64,000 bases of DNA from Patella vulgata (GCF_932274485.2 NC_065884.2:36599540-36663539), one strand, 5' to 3'; positions 10,950-21,960 are shown, numbered from the stretch's first letter. The notes: generated by a model not told the origin, from the sequence alone. A program made the numbers and translations.

Positions 10950-12105
10950 TATAAAAATATATGTTGTAGTATATGGTCTTACACTAAGAAATCCGAAATT
11001 TTACCACTATAAGCTGGTCACTCGATGAGATATGGCCATTTGAAATTAGAGTACTGAAGCATATCATAAATTCAGTAATTTTTTTCAGGTTTTCCGATGC
11101 TTTAAACTCATTAAAACTTCATCACCGCATAGATTTCAAGTGCCAATTAAAAATATAAACAATCAAATACACAACATGGACTTTAATGTATGTTATAGTA
11201 GGGTAATTCATGTTTTATTATCAAACTTTTTCGGAATATTAACCTCTGTCCCACATGGCCAAAATTGGAGGTGAAAATGGGTATATTTTGTACCTTTTCA
11301 GTGTGCATTGAATTTCGAGACTGAAAATTTGGAAAAGTATATATCCCATCGACATAAAATCTTTTGTAAATTGATATAAGACAAACTGACATTAACTATG
11401 CTAATTTTGAAGTTTGTGTATACAATAGTGACTTTGCCAGAGGCTGTAGAAATCCTGAAAATAAAATTAAATAGTTCATTTGTTCCACATTTTGCCACCT
11501 GGTGGCGCGAACAGTATGCATTGTACAATGAGTGTGATGCTAAATTCATAATCTATACCAAAAGTTGTCTTAGATTACAAAGTTAGAGAGTTCTACTCCT
11601 ATTAAAAATGTTAAAAGCACCCAAAAACCTGAAAAAAATTACTGAATTCATGATCCGTTTCAGTACCCTAATTTCAAATGGCCATATCTCAGCGACTTTG
11701 CGGCCTAGAGAGGTATAATTTTGGATTTGTTAGCTTAACACGTTAAATGCGTAGGGCGTTATATAACGTCCTGGACAACTGCCACTCACCGTGTGTAGGG
11801 CGTAATATAACGCCTTGGAGGTATTTTCCCCAACCTATTCTTCGAACATACGATCACAGCATGTGTAGGACGTTATATTACACCTGGTCGAGGAAATCTA
11901 ATTGAAGGGGGACAACTCTATTTACCATTAGTTTTAATATGGTTTCAGACTACTATCATTTGTATTCAGGAATAAAAAGGTCCAAAAATGACACTTTTCG
12001 TCAAATTAATTACACAATAGGGGGTAGTTAACTTTTTAAAAACTACACATTTAGCGGGTTAAGTCCATGTACTATAATATTTATTTTTTATAATTTTTTT
12101 GGAGG
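10950..12105. mobile_element. foldback element with ~150-bp imperfect inverted ends
   Basis: Sequence at about 10955-11110 (including GAGATATGGCCATTTGAAAT) recurs inverted at about 11614-11735 and continues after the MITE at 12059-12105. With the MITE left out, the arms pair through TAGTAYATGG...CTAASAAATCC. The middle (about 11110-11614) has no coding sequence. It sits in the P2 core. Confidence 0.7.
11739..12058. mobile_element. piggyBac-type MITE, 320 bp
   Basis: Flanked by TTAA on both sides (11735-11738 and 12059-12062). Ends CACGTTAAATGCGTAG and, inverted, CCCGCTAAATGTGTAG. Within the first 150 bp a near-palindrome of the form AGGGCGTTATATAACGTCCT appears three times (about 11751, 11807, 11866). 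TTAA duplication plus CCC-like termini suggest piggyBac; other TTAA families are possible. No ORF. Confidence 0.75.
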
Positions 12106-13426
12106 GGGTCATATAAGGAATAAGTATACAAAGTTCCAAGATAATCCATTCAGAATTGTGGCCTTGGGGCGCTAAAGGCAAAAATTGGGCATGACTTGAC
12201 CCCTAGAGGTCGGGGCATTCACCAAAATCAATAGTTGATGCCCTTAGGCTATAAGGAATACATATGCCAAGTAACAAGTGCATTCAGAATTGTGGCCTGT
12301 AAACGATAAACACAAAAATTGGAAGTAGCTCTGCCCCTGGGGGTCGGGAAATGCAGTTGTCGTATTAGGCTATAAGGAATACATATCCCAAGTTCAAAGA
12401 CAACCCATTAAGAATCGTGGCCAGTAGGCAACACACAGAGACACAAAGACAAAATGGGTGTAGCTCTGCCCCTGGGGGTTGGGCAATCACCCAAAAACAA
12501 TAGGGGTCATCCTTCAAGAGGATCTGTTAAGAATTAAGGCACAAACATTGGGTGTGGCTCTGTCCCAGGGGGGGGGGGGGCGGGCATGCATCAAAAATAA
12601 CAATAGAAGTCAGCCTCAGGGTATAAGGAATAAGTATAAAGATAGGTTGCCAGGCAACGAAACATACGCCCACAGCAGCTAAATCATCTGGGGAGTCAAC
12701 AAGAGTTGTCGCATATTTTTACTTTTTTTGGTAATTAAACATTTATAATACATTAAAATCTGATTAAGAGTAACAACTCATAAAGTAATTATCAGAAAAT
12801 CATTAGAATTTGTTTGGTTTTTTATAAAGTTCTGCCCCATGCTAACGTTTAGTATATGAAACATTTAACATCATGCATTTAGCTGTTCAAGTCATAAAGA
12901 TTCACTGATAATCAATATACTTCTTCTAAGTATCAATCTGAAGTCAATCGAATGATAACTTTAGCCTCTAGAGCATCACAAGATTTTTCAAAATGATCAA
13001 GGGCCATAACTCTGACAGTAATTATCCGAAATTGTTGAAAATCAATTATCCGAAATCGTTGAAAATCAATAGGCTTCTTCGTCTCATGACCTCAAATATT
13101 GTGTATAAATCTAAAGTCAATATTAACTTTAGGCTCTAGAGCGTCAACAAGATTTTTTAAAGTGATCAAGGACCATAACTCTGGCAGTAATTATCGGAAA
13201 TCACTGAAAATCAATAGGATTCTTTGTCTCATGTGTAAAAATTTAAAATCATTCGGACATTGACCTCTAGAGCGTCCACAAGATTTTTGAAAGTGATCAA
13301 GGGTCATAACTCTGGCAAAAATTATTGGAAATCGCTGAAAATCAATAGGATTTTTCGTCTCATGACCTCAAACACAGTGTTTCAATTTAAAGTCAATCGG
13401 ATATTAACTTTAGCCCCTAGAGCGTC

Positions 13427-13804
13427 GGAGCCACGGTGGCTAGGTGGTTAAGACGCTGGCTCGCTAGCCTGGAGGTCGGGTGTTCGATCCCTGCATTGGC
13501 CGAGAAAGTTCATCCTGATTTTCCGACGTGGTTTCCCCTTGTCAGTGGTGCAGAATGGAGGGCCTGACAAGGACAGCTGTCTAGTCCCTTGGATGATACG
13601 AAAAAACCGAGGTCCCATGTATACATTAGAATGCACGTAAAAGATCCCTTGGCAGTTGGAATTCGATATAAGAGTAGGCGAAAGTGCCGCTGCCCCGGGC
13701 AAAATTCCCCTCATAGCACACTGTATGGCGTATGCCCGTCTTCATTAGCCCAGTATAGGAGCAGAACAGTAGGACATTAAACCCCATTTCATTTCATTTC
13801 ATTT
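13427..13804 (+). mobile_element. tRNA-derived SINE B, copy 1
   Basis: tRNA-like head with a box-A-like stretch (GGCTAGGTGGTTAAGACG) and box B (GTGTTCGATCCC), a body with GTAAAAGATCCCTTGGCAGT, and an (ATTTC)n tail. Imperfect target duplication CTAGAGCGTC / CTATAGCGTC from the pearl core on either side. About 378 bp, essentially full length. Confidence 0.85.
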
Positions 13805-14301
13805 CTCTATAGCGTCCACAAGATTTTTCAAAGTGATCAAGGGTCATAACCTTGGCAGTAATTATCGGAAATCTTTGAAAATCAATAGGATTCTTCGTTT
13901 CATGACCTCAAACACTGTGTATAAATTTAAAGTCAATCAGATATTAACTTAGCCTCTAGAGCATCCACAAGATTTTTTGAAGTGATCAAAATGAATAGAC
14001 TTCTTCGTCTCATGACCTTAAACACTGTGTATCAATTTAAAGTCAATCGGATATTAACTTTAGCCTCTAGAGCATCCACAAGATTTTTCAAAGTGATCAA
14101 GGGCCATAACCTTGGCAGTAATTATCGGAAATCTTTGAAAATCAATAGGATTCTTTGTTTCATGACTTCAAACACTGTGTATAAATTTAAAGTCAATCAA
14201 ATATTAACTTTAGCCTCTAGAGCATCCACAAGATTTTTTGAAGTGATCAAAATGAATAGACTTCTTCGTCTCATGACCTTAAACACTGTGTATCAATTTA
14301 A

Positions 14302-14584
14302 GAGAGAGAGAGAGAGAAATGGGGTTTAACGTCCACTCGACACAACTAGGTCATTTCGGGACTAACATATGGTTTTAATTTTATTTCAATAATTCGCTTG
14401 CGCATAGGGGTCTTTAGCAGTGGGAGGAAACCGGAGGACCCGGAGAAAACCCATGAGGTTGGACAGGCGACCCTACTCCTTGTCACGTACAACCGGGGAT
14501 TCGAAACCACGCCAGTCGACTCAATGACAGACTTTATGATACAGCGCGCGCACGCTAACCATTCAGCCATCCAACCCCCCGTAA
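14302..14584 (-). mobile_element. V-domain SINE, copy 2
   Basis: Minus-strand copy of the same SINE as 8508-8769, with box B GGTTTCGAATCCC, the CTCCGGTTTCCTCCCA core and a CT-rich microsatellite tail. The 8-bp duplication CAATTTAA (14294-14301 and 14585-14592) comes from the pearl core-B unit it entered. Confidence 0.85.
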
Positions 14585-15700
14585 CAATTTAAAGTCAATC
14601 AGATATTAACTTTAGCCTATAGTGCTTGTGGACGCCGGACCTACGGGTACAAAGAATAAGTATGCGGAGTTTCAAGATGATACATTAAGAAATGCGGTCT
14701 GTAAACGACAAACAAACAAATACAAGAAATGGGTGTGGCTCTGCCCCTGGGGGTCGGGCATGCACCAAAAATAATTGGGATCATCCTTAGGGTATAAGGA
14801 ATTCATATGAAAATTTTTTCAAGACAACGGATTAAGAATTGAGGCCTGTAGGCAACATACAGACATACAAAAAGAAAATGAGCGTGGCTCTGCCCCTGGT
14901 GGTTTGGTATGCACCCCAAACGATAGTGATGCTCCTTAAGGTACAAAGAATAAGTATGCAAAGTTTCAAGATGATACGTTAAGAAATGTGGCCTGTAAAC
15001 GACAAACAAAGTAATACAAGAAATGGGCGTGGCTCTGCCCCTGGGGGTCGGGCATGCACCAAAAACAATAGGGATCATCCTTAGGGTATAAGGAATAAGT
15101 ATGTACAGTTTCAAAATGATCACTTAAGAATTGTGGCCTGTAGGTGACAGACAGACACACACACAGACAGGGGCGACGGCAAAATCAAACATGGTTAGAC
15201 TTTTAATGTTGATGAATGAGGTTTTTATGGTAAGCCTCATCATATAATGTTAAAATAAACCCCAAATATTGTCTGTAGGAAGAAATTTCTTCTGACCCCG
15301 AACCACTCTAACATAGTGATGATTATCTATCATCAATAGATCTAAAAGATCATCATAAATATTTACGTTTTATTTGGAAAGACCAAATGTTTCAGTTTAC
15401 ATGCCTTTCTTTCGGAGTTTCCTCAGCTCCAAGAGTTTTTACTAAAGTTCTCAAACCAATATTCGCAAGCCTTTGCAAGCAGGGTATACATTGTTCATAT
15501 TTTATAAACGATTCCCTTTTTTCTGCTAACACTGCAAAAGAATGCAGATGTAACACACGGATAGCTCTGAGACTTTTTCAAGAGCTAGGGTTTTGTATAA
15601 ATGAACAAAAATCTTGTTTGGAATCTTCTAAAGAAATTTGTTTTAGGATTTACTATTAACCCTTACCCTACTCAACAAAAGTTTATTAACATAGAACAAG

Positions 15701-16056
15701 TGGGTAAGGCGCTGGCTCGCTAGCCTGGAGGTCGGGTGTTCGATCCCTGCATTGGCCGAGAAAGTTCATCCAGATTTTCCGGCGTGGTTTCCCCTTGTCG
15801 TCGATGCAGGACGGAGGGCCTGACAAGGACAGCTGTCTAGTCCTTCGAATGAGACGAAAAACCGAGGTCCCGTGTATACATTAGAATGCACGTAAAAGAT
15901 CCCTTGGCAGTTGGAATTCGATATAAGAGTAGGCGATAGTGCCGCTGCCCGGGCAAAATTTCCCTCATAGCACACTGTATGGCGTATGCCCGTCTTCATT
16001 AGCCCAGGTTAGGAGCAGAACAGTAGGACGTTAAACCCCATTTCATTTCATTTCAT
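15701..16056 (+). mobile_element. tRNA-SINE B, copy 2, 5'-shortened
   Basis: Lacks the first part of the tRNA head but keeps box B (GTGTTCGATCCC), the AAAGATCCCTTGGCAGTTGG body and an (ATTTC)n tail. Inserted in DIRS copy A. No clear target duplication. Confidence 0.82.
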
Positions 16057-16903
16057 ATCGTGTTCCTTTTCTCGAACAGCAGTACTGTTAGCACCTTTAC
16101 ATATTCATTACCTAGATAAAGAGAAAACCAGAGCTTTAACAGAATGTAATTATTCATATGAAGGGAGTATTTCCCTCAATGACAATATGACTTTTGAGTT
16201 AAACTGGTGGTTATATATAACATTGACATTTATAATGGTAACCATATTAGTCCACCCCCACACTCTTTTGTCCTTACATCGGATGCTTCTCTTTATGGAT
16301 GGGGTGCTCACTCTAATGATACTCACACCAATGGGCTTTGGAATAGTTCAGAATCTCAATATCATATAAATCATCTTGAACTTCTGGCAGTTTTCTATGG
16401 GTTGAGATCATACATGTAGTGTAGCAAATTATCAAATATGCACATACTTGTTAAGTGTGATAACACTATAGTTTTATCATATATCAATAATAATATTGAG
16501 GGAACTATAGATGAACTATTATTTGAAATAAGCAAACAAATTTGGTACTGATGCTTCTAGAAATTTTTTGTTCAACTGCAAAGTATATATCGGGTCGTTC
16601 TAATACCATAGCCGATGCATTATCTAGACAATTTTCTGATTCCACAGGGTGTAAGTTAAATGAGCATGTTTTTGCGAAGATTTGTAACCTTTTTTTTGTA
16701 CCGGACATAGATCTATTTGCATCATGGCTTAATTTCCCAGTTGTAATGTATGTGTCTTGGCAGCCTGATCCATTTTGTTTCTCTCATGATGCATTTAAGA
16801 TTTTTTGGTCTAATTTTCATCCTTACATTTTTCCTCCTTTCAGCGTAGTTGGAAAGTGCCTCAACAAAATGTTCAGAGACCAAGTAAACCAAGCTATAAT
16901 ATA

Positions 16904-18430
16904 CTATTCAAAAAAAGTAGGGGATATTTGATTTTTAAGTGTTATTAAAGTCACCTAATGAAACTGACGAAGAAACAAATGACAAAATGAAATGAAGTTC
17001 ACATTCATCGATTTATTCCAAATGATCGTTAGACTAAGTAAGGCACAGACTGACCATTATAAGGGTAAAATGATACCCGGGGTCAAACAGCAAAGTTACC
17101 ACAGCATCACAACCAAGTCAGTAACGGGTAAATCCTCCTCTGTTTGCCAAACAAGCATTGATCCGACGTGGCATACTCCTAATGAGACGTCTAAGGTCAT
17201 TTTGGTCCAGATTGTCCCATTCCTGTTGCAACGCAGCAGCAAGTTCTTGGACATTGGCAGGACGTTGTTGACGTTGACGTAACCTCTGTCCAAGCATGTC
17301 CCAGACATGCTCGATGGGGGAGAGGTCGGGACTCAGTGCTGGCCAAGGTAATGTGGTGATGTTCTGTTGTTGGAGGTAACCTGTAACGATCCTGGCCCTG
17401 TGACATCTTGCGTTGTCATCCTGGAAGATGAAACGGCGGCCATGACGTCGTGCGAACGGCACAACATGGACTGCCAAGATGTTGTCCCGGTAGTACTGGC
17501 CTGTAACACGCCCTGCAACAACATGTAAAGCCGTTCTTCCAGCAACAGTGATGCCTCCCCACACCATAACAGAACCACCCCCAAATCGATCATGTCTGAT
17601 GACGTTAACGTCTTGGAAGCGCTCGTTTCGACGACGCCACACCCTCCTACGTCTGTCCAAAAAATCAACAGTGAACCTTGACTCATCTGAAAACATCACA
17701 TTGCTCCAGCGTCGATTATCCCAGTGTTGACGATCCCTACACCAACAACGTCTTGCCTGAATGTGATGATCTCTCAAACAAGGGATCACGCGAGGACGTC
17801 GGGCGCGAAGGTGACCCCTATGCAGTCGATTCCGAATCGTCTGGCCACTCACTCTCACACCAGTGTCTGTTTGAAGACGAGCGCTGATCTGATTTGCTGT
17901 GATGACACGATTTCTCAAGGCCAAGGTACGGATAAATCGATCCTGGGCTTGAGTTGTCGCCCTTGGTCGACCTGAGCGTGGTCTGTCCTGTACAGATTGT
18001 GTATCACGGTATCTGGACCATAGCCTGCTTATGACAGACTGAGAAACATTCATCGTCCGCGACACAACCGCCTGTGTTGTGCCGATCTGTAGCATGCCAA
18101 GGGCACGTAACCTTTCATTTTGGGTAAGCCGACGCATATCAAAATTTGTTTTCTGGTCACTAAAACAATTAAACTGATGTTTCCACCCTGGAATTCAATG
18201 CCACAATGACTGTAACATTCAAAGTCAGAGTCGTGCAAATCTTGGGTTGGACCCCCATGATGATCCCAAGCATCACCTGCATTCCATGCGGTAGCTATTG
18301 GTGCGTTTGGGCGTCACATGTAACTGGAAATGTTTCTTCTGTTAGGTTCTATAGTGACTTTTTTCGTAGTCATTTGCATATTTTAGTATTATGCCCCCAA
18401 AATCAAATATCCCCTACTTTTTTTGAATAG
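16904..18430 (-). mobile_element. complete Tc1-like DNA transposon, 1,527 bp
   Basis: Perfect 32-bp terminal inverted repeats (16904-16935 and 18399-18430; each begins CTATTCAAAAAAAGTAGGGG) and TA duplications (16902-16903, 18431-18432). It carries one uninterrupted transposase gene on the minus strand and lies in DIRS copy A between the RNase H and recombinase regions. Perfect ends and an open ORF mark a young copy. Confidence 0.95.
17118..18137 (-). CDS. Tc1/mariner transposase, DD34E, intact
   Basis: A 339-residue protein that cuts and reinserts its own element at TA sites. The N-terminal third holds two helix-turn-helix DNA-binding units (MRRLTQNERLRALGMLQIG; then VSQSVISRLWSRYRDT) joined by a basic GRPR-type stretch (RPRSGRPRATT). 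The RNase-H-fold catalytic domain shows the three acidic positions in NVMFSDESRF, IFQDDNARCH and SPDLSPIEHVWD; 34 residues lie between the second Asp and the Glu, which defines the Tc1 (DD34E) group. A GGSVMVWGGI glycine box is present. Length is normal for Tc1 (about 340). The start was chosen because it opens the HTH domain and lies within the TIRs. It is arginine-rich and has no stop. Activity is plausible but unproven. Confidence 0.95.
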   Translation of the reverse strand: MRRLTQNERLRALGMLQIGTTQAVVSRTMNVSQSVISRLWSRYRDTQSVQDRPRSGRPRATTQAQDRFIRTLALRNRVITANQISARLQTDTGVRVSGQTIRNRLHRGHLRARRPRVIPCLRDHHIQARRCWCRDRQHWDNRRWSNVMFSDESRFTVDFLDRRRRVWRRRNERFQDVNVIRHDRFGGGSVMVWGGITVAGRTALHVVAGRVTGQYYRDNILAVHVVPFARRHGRRFIFQDDNARCHRARIVTGYLQQQNITTLPWPALSPDLSPIEHVWDMLGQRLRQRQQRPANVQELAAALQQEWDNLDQNDLRRLIRSMPRRINACLANRGGFTRY

Positions 18431-19480
18431 TATAATAATAGTGCCAGGATGGCCAAAACATATGGTATTCCCGACTTTTAGCAATGCTAATTTCAAACCC
18501 CATTCGCCTGCCCTTACGGAAGGACTTCTTGCGTTTAGTTTACAATGGAATGTGCCACCCTATGGGAGGCAAAACTTTATACCTGACCACTTGCCTCATA
18601 TCAAGCAATCCCTCACTAACAAAGGATTATCACAACACGCTACCGACACTATTGTCAGGTCCTGGAGATCAGGAACTAACAAACAGTATGATCTGGCCTG
18701 GACACGATGGAATTTTTGGGCAGATCGGAAACAAATGGATCCCTCTGTAGAAAATATTACAAATTATTTCAGCGATTTGTCGTCTAGGGCTTCCTATGAC
18801 GTTGAAAACACCCACAGATCAGCAATCATTCAGCAGTTTAGAAACCATGCAATTATTAATCGTTTTATGAAAGGTGTTTTTAATCTTGATCCTCCAAAAC
18901 CTTATTACGTTGCCACCTGGGATGTTTCCATTCTATAAAATTTTCTGCGAGGTTTGTTCCCTTTAGTAGGTATAGCTTTGAAGCTTCTCACTTATAAAAC
19001 AGTTAGCTTATTGGCTCTAGCTACAGACCAAAGGTGCCAGACATTAGCAGCTTTTAGTATTAATCGTTTTCTAGATTCAGGCAATACTATTACATTAGGA
19101 GTTGACAGAGTTCTGAAAACTTGTCAATTTTCTCCTCTATACCAGGTCAAATTGAATTATTTTACTGATAAAACTTTATGTCCATGCTGTAGACTGCAGC
19201 ATTACAGTATTTTAAATTAACTTCAGATGTTAGAAATCTTCTAAACTTTTTGTATCTCATCTTGCACACAGAGCAGTAATGCCATCTACCATTAGCTGTT
19301 GGCTTAAGGAAACCCTTGCACTGACGGGAATTGATACTTCTGTATATAAGGCTCACTCATTTTACTCTGCTTCCACATCTGCAGCTTTTAATTCTGGTTG
19401 CTCTTTTTCAGACAGACTTAAAACAGCATCATGGAGCAATGATAAAGTTTATTTACAAGTTCTACCATAATCCACAGTAT

Positions 19481-20169
19481 TATACAGTGGACTCTGTCGC
19501 ATCCGACTTCAGAATACTACAGCATTCTGTGAAATCTGTCATCATTTTCATGTCCCGATTTATTTCTTTATCACTTCAACCCAAAAAGTTTTGAGTAATC
19601 CCGTATTCTGAATATTACGAATTTCAAAATCAATCAGCACACCTCGCCCATTTCTACGGTTCGTATTTTAGAGCATTACCCAACCAATCATTGTGTGATA
19701 AAAATGTGAGTGCTATGGCAAAGTAAATATTAAATTGTTTTGCCACCAAATACAACATCGATATACAACCGAAGAAGATTATACTTCTGGTATCGAAGGT
19801 ACAATAATACTGCTGTGTAATCCAGCATATTTTCTTTCGTCGGTGATGAAACATTTATAATACACTAAAATCTTATAAAGAGTAATAGATTAGTCAAATT
19901 TTTGTTAAATAGGAATGTTAGAAGCATTTCTTAGTAAAAGTGGAAAACATCACTTTTCTTAATTATTTTGGTGTGCTGAATATGAATTTGAGTTTTAGCA
20001 TAAATACAAAATGGCCGCCAAATGCTGCTAAATTGTGAACAATCTCACAAACTATTTAGGCCTTACGAAAAAATTGCAGACATATATATAGGAAGTCGAC
20101 CCAAACGAATCCAAAAATAATGTCATTTTGCGCCTGTGATGTTACTATGATGTCATATCCAAAATGGCG
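19481..20169. other. no gene seen; shard of a pearl head
   Basis: AT-rich DNA with no coding sequence. At about 19843-19895 a shard of the pearl type-B subhead (GATGAAACATTTATAATAC) is present without head or tail. The start, CAGTGGACTCTG near 19487, looks like a MITE terminus, but no partner end was found. Confidence 0.45.
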
Positions 20170-21355
20170 CCATGAAGATCGAATTTCTATTAAAGGACAA
20201 TATTGGTGCCAGTCATTATCACATATGTGATAGAACTGGTAAAACACCTTCCAAATATTATTTTATCACAGAGATCATTGCTACGATAGATGAGTAATCA
20301 ATCTTTAAACAATCGGAAGTGACGAACGCAAAAGGAAAACACGAGTTATCCCTCTATGTAACTGACTGAAATGACGGGTGGTAACAGATACATAGGCGAA
20401 TTTCTGCTCACTAATAATTCCTTCGAAGACCAAAAGTTGTTGTGTGAAACTGTGAAAGGATATCTGACAATTCTTAAAAAGATAGGTTGCCAGGCAACAA
20501 AACATACGCCCACAGCAGCTAAATCGTCCGAGCAGTCGACAAGGGTTGCCACATATTTATTCTTTTGTAGGTAATTAGGGGAATTTAATAGACAATTTCA
20601 TTCAGAAGACATTATAATTTTCGTCGTTTGATATTTATTCTTTTGTAGCTAATTTGGGGAATTTAATAGACAATTTCATACAGATGAAATTATAATTTTC
20701 GTCGTTTGAGGGTTCACAAGGTTCTAAAAACTAAAACAAGGGCCATAACTCTGGAAGTAATCTACTGAAATTGTTGAAATTCCACAGGCTTTTTAGTTTT
20801 ACTAATTCAAATAATGCATTTAAATTTCATACAGTCTGTAGAGAGTTCACAAGAAATTGTGGACGACGGACCGACGGACGTACGGACCGACAGACGGACG
20901 GACGGGGGCGACGGCAATATACGACCACATTTCCATGTGGGCGTATAAAAAATGGCTGTCACTAGATAAGAGAACATGAAAGAAAAATTGAAAAAGTCTG
21001 TGCTTTACTATGTTTTTATACGCATAGAATGCATAAACACACGTGAATGTACGGACTGTTTCTATTCTTCTCGTGTTCTCTTATCTAATGACATTCAATT
21101 ACTTTTTTGAATTGTCAGATATCTTCTTACAGTCTCATATAACAACCTTTGGGCAATCGTCACTTCAGTCCGTTATATAGAGGGATATCTCGTGTTTTCC
21201 TTTTGCGTTCGTCACTTCCGATTGTTTAAAGATTGATTAAGCATCTATCGTAACAATGATCTCTGTGATAAAATAATATTTGGAACGTGTTTAACCAGTT
21301 CTATCACATATGTGATAATGACTGGCACCAATATTGTCCTTTAAGAATCGAGATT
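20170..21355. repeat. inverted repeat, arms ~190 bp, enclosing pearl P4
   Basis: The arm at about 20175-20365 (including AATATTGGTGCCAGTCATTA, TTTAAACAATCGGAAGTGAC and CCCTCTATGTAACTGACTGA) recurs inverted at about 21160-21350. The roughly 800-bp spacer holds pearl P4 and little else. A second, shorter inverted pair (around 21115-21150 and 21465-21500, TGTCAGATATCTTCTTACAG) overlaps its right side. Probably a long-TIR transposon relic. Confidence 0.65.
20481..20948 (+). mobile_element. pearl-type element P4, compact and complete
   Basis: Head GATAGGTTGCCAGGCAAC, ATACGCCCACA, slightly more than one core-A unit, then the GGGGGCGACGGCAATATAC tail and TGTGGGCGTAT end, all in 468 bp. The best example here of both ends together. 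It sits between A runs with no obvious target duplication. Confidence 0.85.
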
Positions 21356-21635
21356 TGCATAGTATGAGAGTCATATTCAAAACCAAATAATCTTTAAAAT
21401 ATACGATAATCACTTTATTGACATCATCTCTGGGATAAAGATACCCACACATACATAAAACTATAGTTGTTATATGAGACTGTAAGAAGATATCTGATAA
21501 TTCAAAAAAGTAATTGAATATCATTAGATATGTTTTAAAGTAATACAGTTATATCATAGTTTAAGATTTGCAGGAGTCGTTAAGAACCTTTGGACCTTTT
21601 AGAAAATCTTACTTTTATTTTTTCAAAAGAGACAT

Positions 21636-21960
21636 TGTGGTTCAATGAGTAAGGTGCTGCCTCGCTAACCAGGAGGTTCGCTACCGGTATTGCCCGAGAC
21701 AGTTCCTCGTGGTTTCCTCATGTCCCTGGTGCAGATTGGAGGGCCTGGCAAGGTACAATGTTCTGTCGTTCAGACTGGAAAATAATTGCGGTCCCGTGTA
21801 CACACTGTCGTGTGACAAAAGGAACCCTTGGCAGTTTTAATTCAAAATACGAGTAGACCGTAGCACCACTGTCCAAGGTAGAAATTCCCTATTAGTACAC
21901 TGCATGATAGGGCATCCAGAGGTTCAGCGTACACAGTGGCATTCGCGTTAAAGAATCATT
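21636..21960 (+). mobile_element. old, divergent tRNA-SINE B copy
   Basis: Recognisable landmarks are TGAGTAAGGTGCTGCCTCGC, GGAGGGCCTGGCAAGG, GGTCCCGTGTACACACTG and CCCTTGGCAGTTTTAATTC, in the order of SINE B but with many substitutions. About 300 bp without features lie on either side (21356-21635 and 21961-22179). Confidence 0.6.

Larger units (their letters stand above)
9611..12640 (+). mobile_element. pearl-type element P2 (core A then core C), interrupted
   Basis: Head at 9611 is the same as in P1. Core-A units have landmarks at 9789, 9940, 10091, 10243, 10385, 10536, 10687, 10780 and 10931, so six of eight steps are 151-152 bp and two units are shortened. A foldback element interrupts at about 10950-12105. 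After it come irregular units of a different core (type C, with CTGCCCCTGGGGGTCGGG and ATAAGGAATA). It has no tail; P3's head follows directly at 12641. Confidence 0.72.
12641..15190 (+). mobile_element. pearl-type element P3 (core B then core C) with two SINEs inside
   Basis: Head GATAGGTTGCCAGGCAAC at 12641, a type-B subhead (AACATTTATAATACATT ... AGAGTAACAACTC), then core-B units with CATAACTCTGGCAGTAATTAT and CTCATGACCTCAAACACTGT (roughly 150 bp each). From 14640 come type-C units of about 145-149 bp (landmarks 14731, 14880, 15025), ending GACAGGGGCGACGGCAA near 15180. SINEs sit at 13427-13804 and 14302-14584. ORFs through the type-C units are by-products of the repeat. Confidence 0.75.
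15330..19480 (+). mobile_element. DIRS-like tyrosine-recombinase retroelement, copy A, broken
   Basis: Fossil with RT (about 15330-15700; CLSFGVSSAPRVFTKVL), RNase H (about 16200-16700; SDASLYGWGAHSND, NTIADALSRQFS) and tyrosine recombinase (about 18430-19470; ATDQRCQTLAAF). It is split by SINE B (15701-16056) and by a complete Tc1 element (16904-18430), and is broken in many other places. The left end and gag are not recognisable. Clearly more decayed than copy B at 58830-63180, hence older. Confidence 0.85.

Noticed and set aside
12241-12640. Coding frame at 12479-12682
   Set aside because: It crosses from pearl core C into the head of P3 and contains a G run; no resemblance to a protein family.
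13427-13510. tRNA gene
   Set aside because: The tRNA-like boxes head a 378-bp SINE with a repeated tail and several copies; no cloverleaf was established.
14803-15160. Overlapping minus-strand reading frames with repeated motifs (YRPQFL, HAHFL)
   Set aside because: They are the translation of ~147-bp tandem pearl core-C units, with repetition due to DNA, not protein, structure.
20871-20905. Possible CRISPR-like or short regular repeat (GGACGGACGGACC)
   Set aside because: It is the simple-sequence part of the pearl tail, without spacers.
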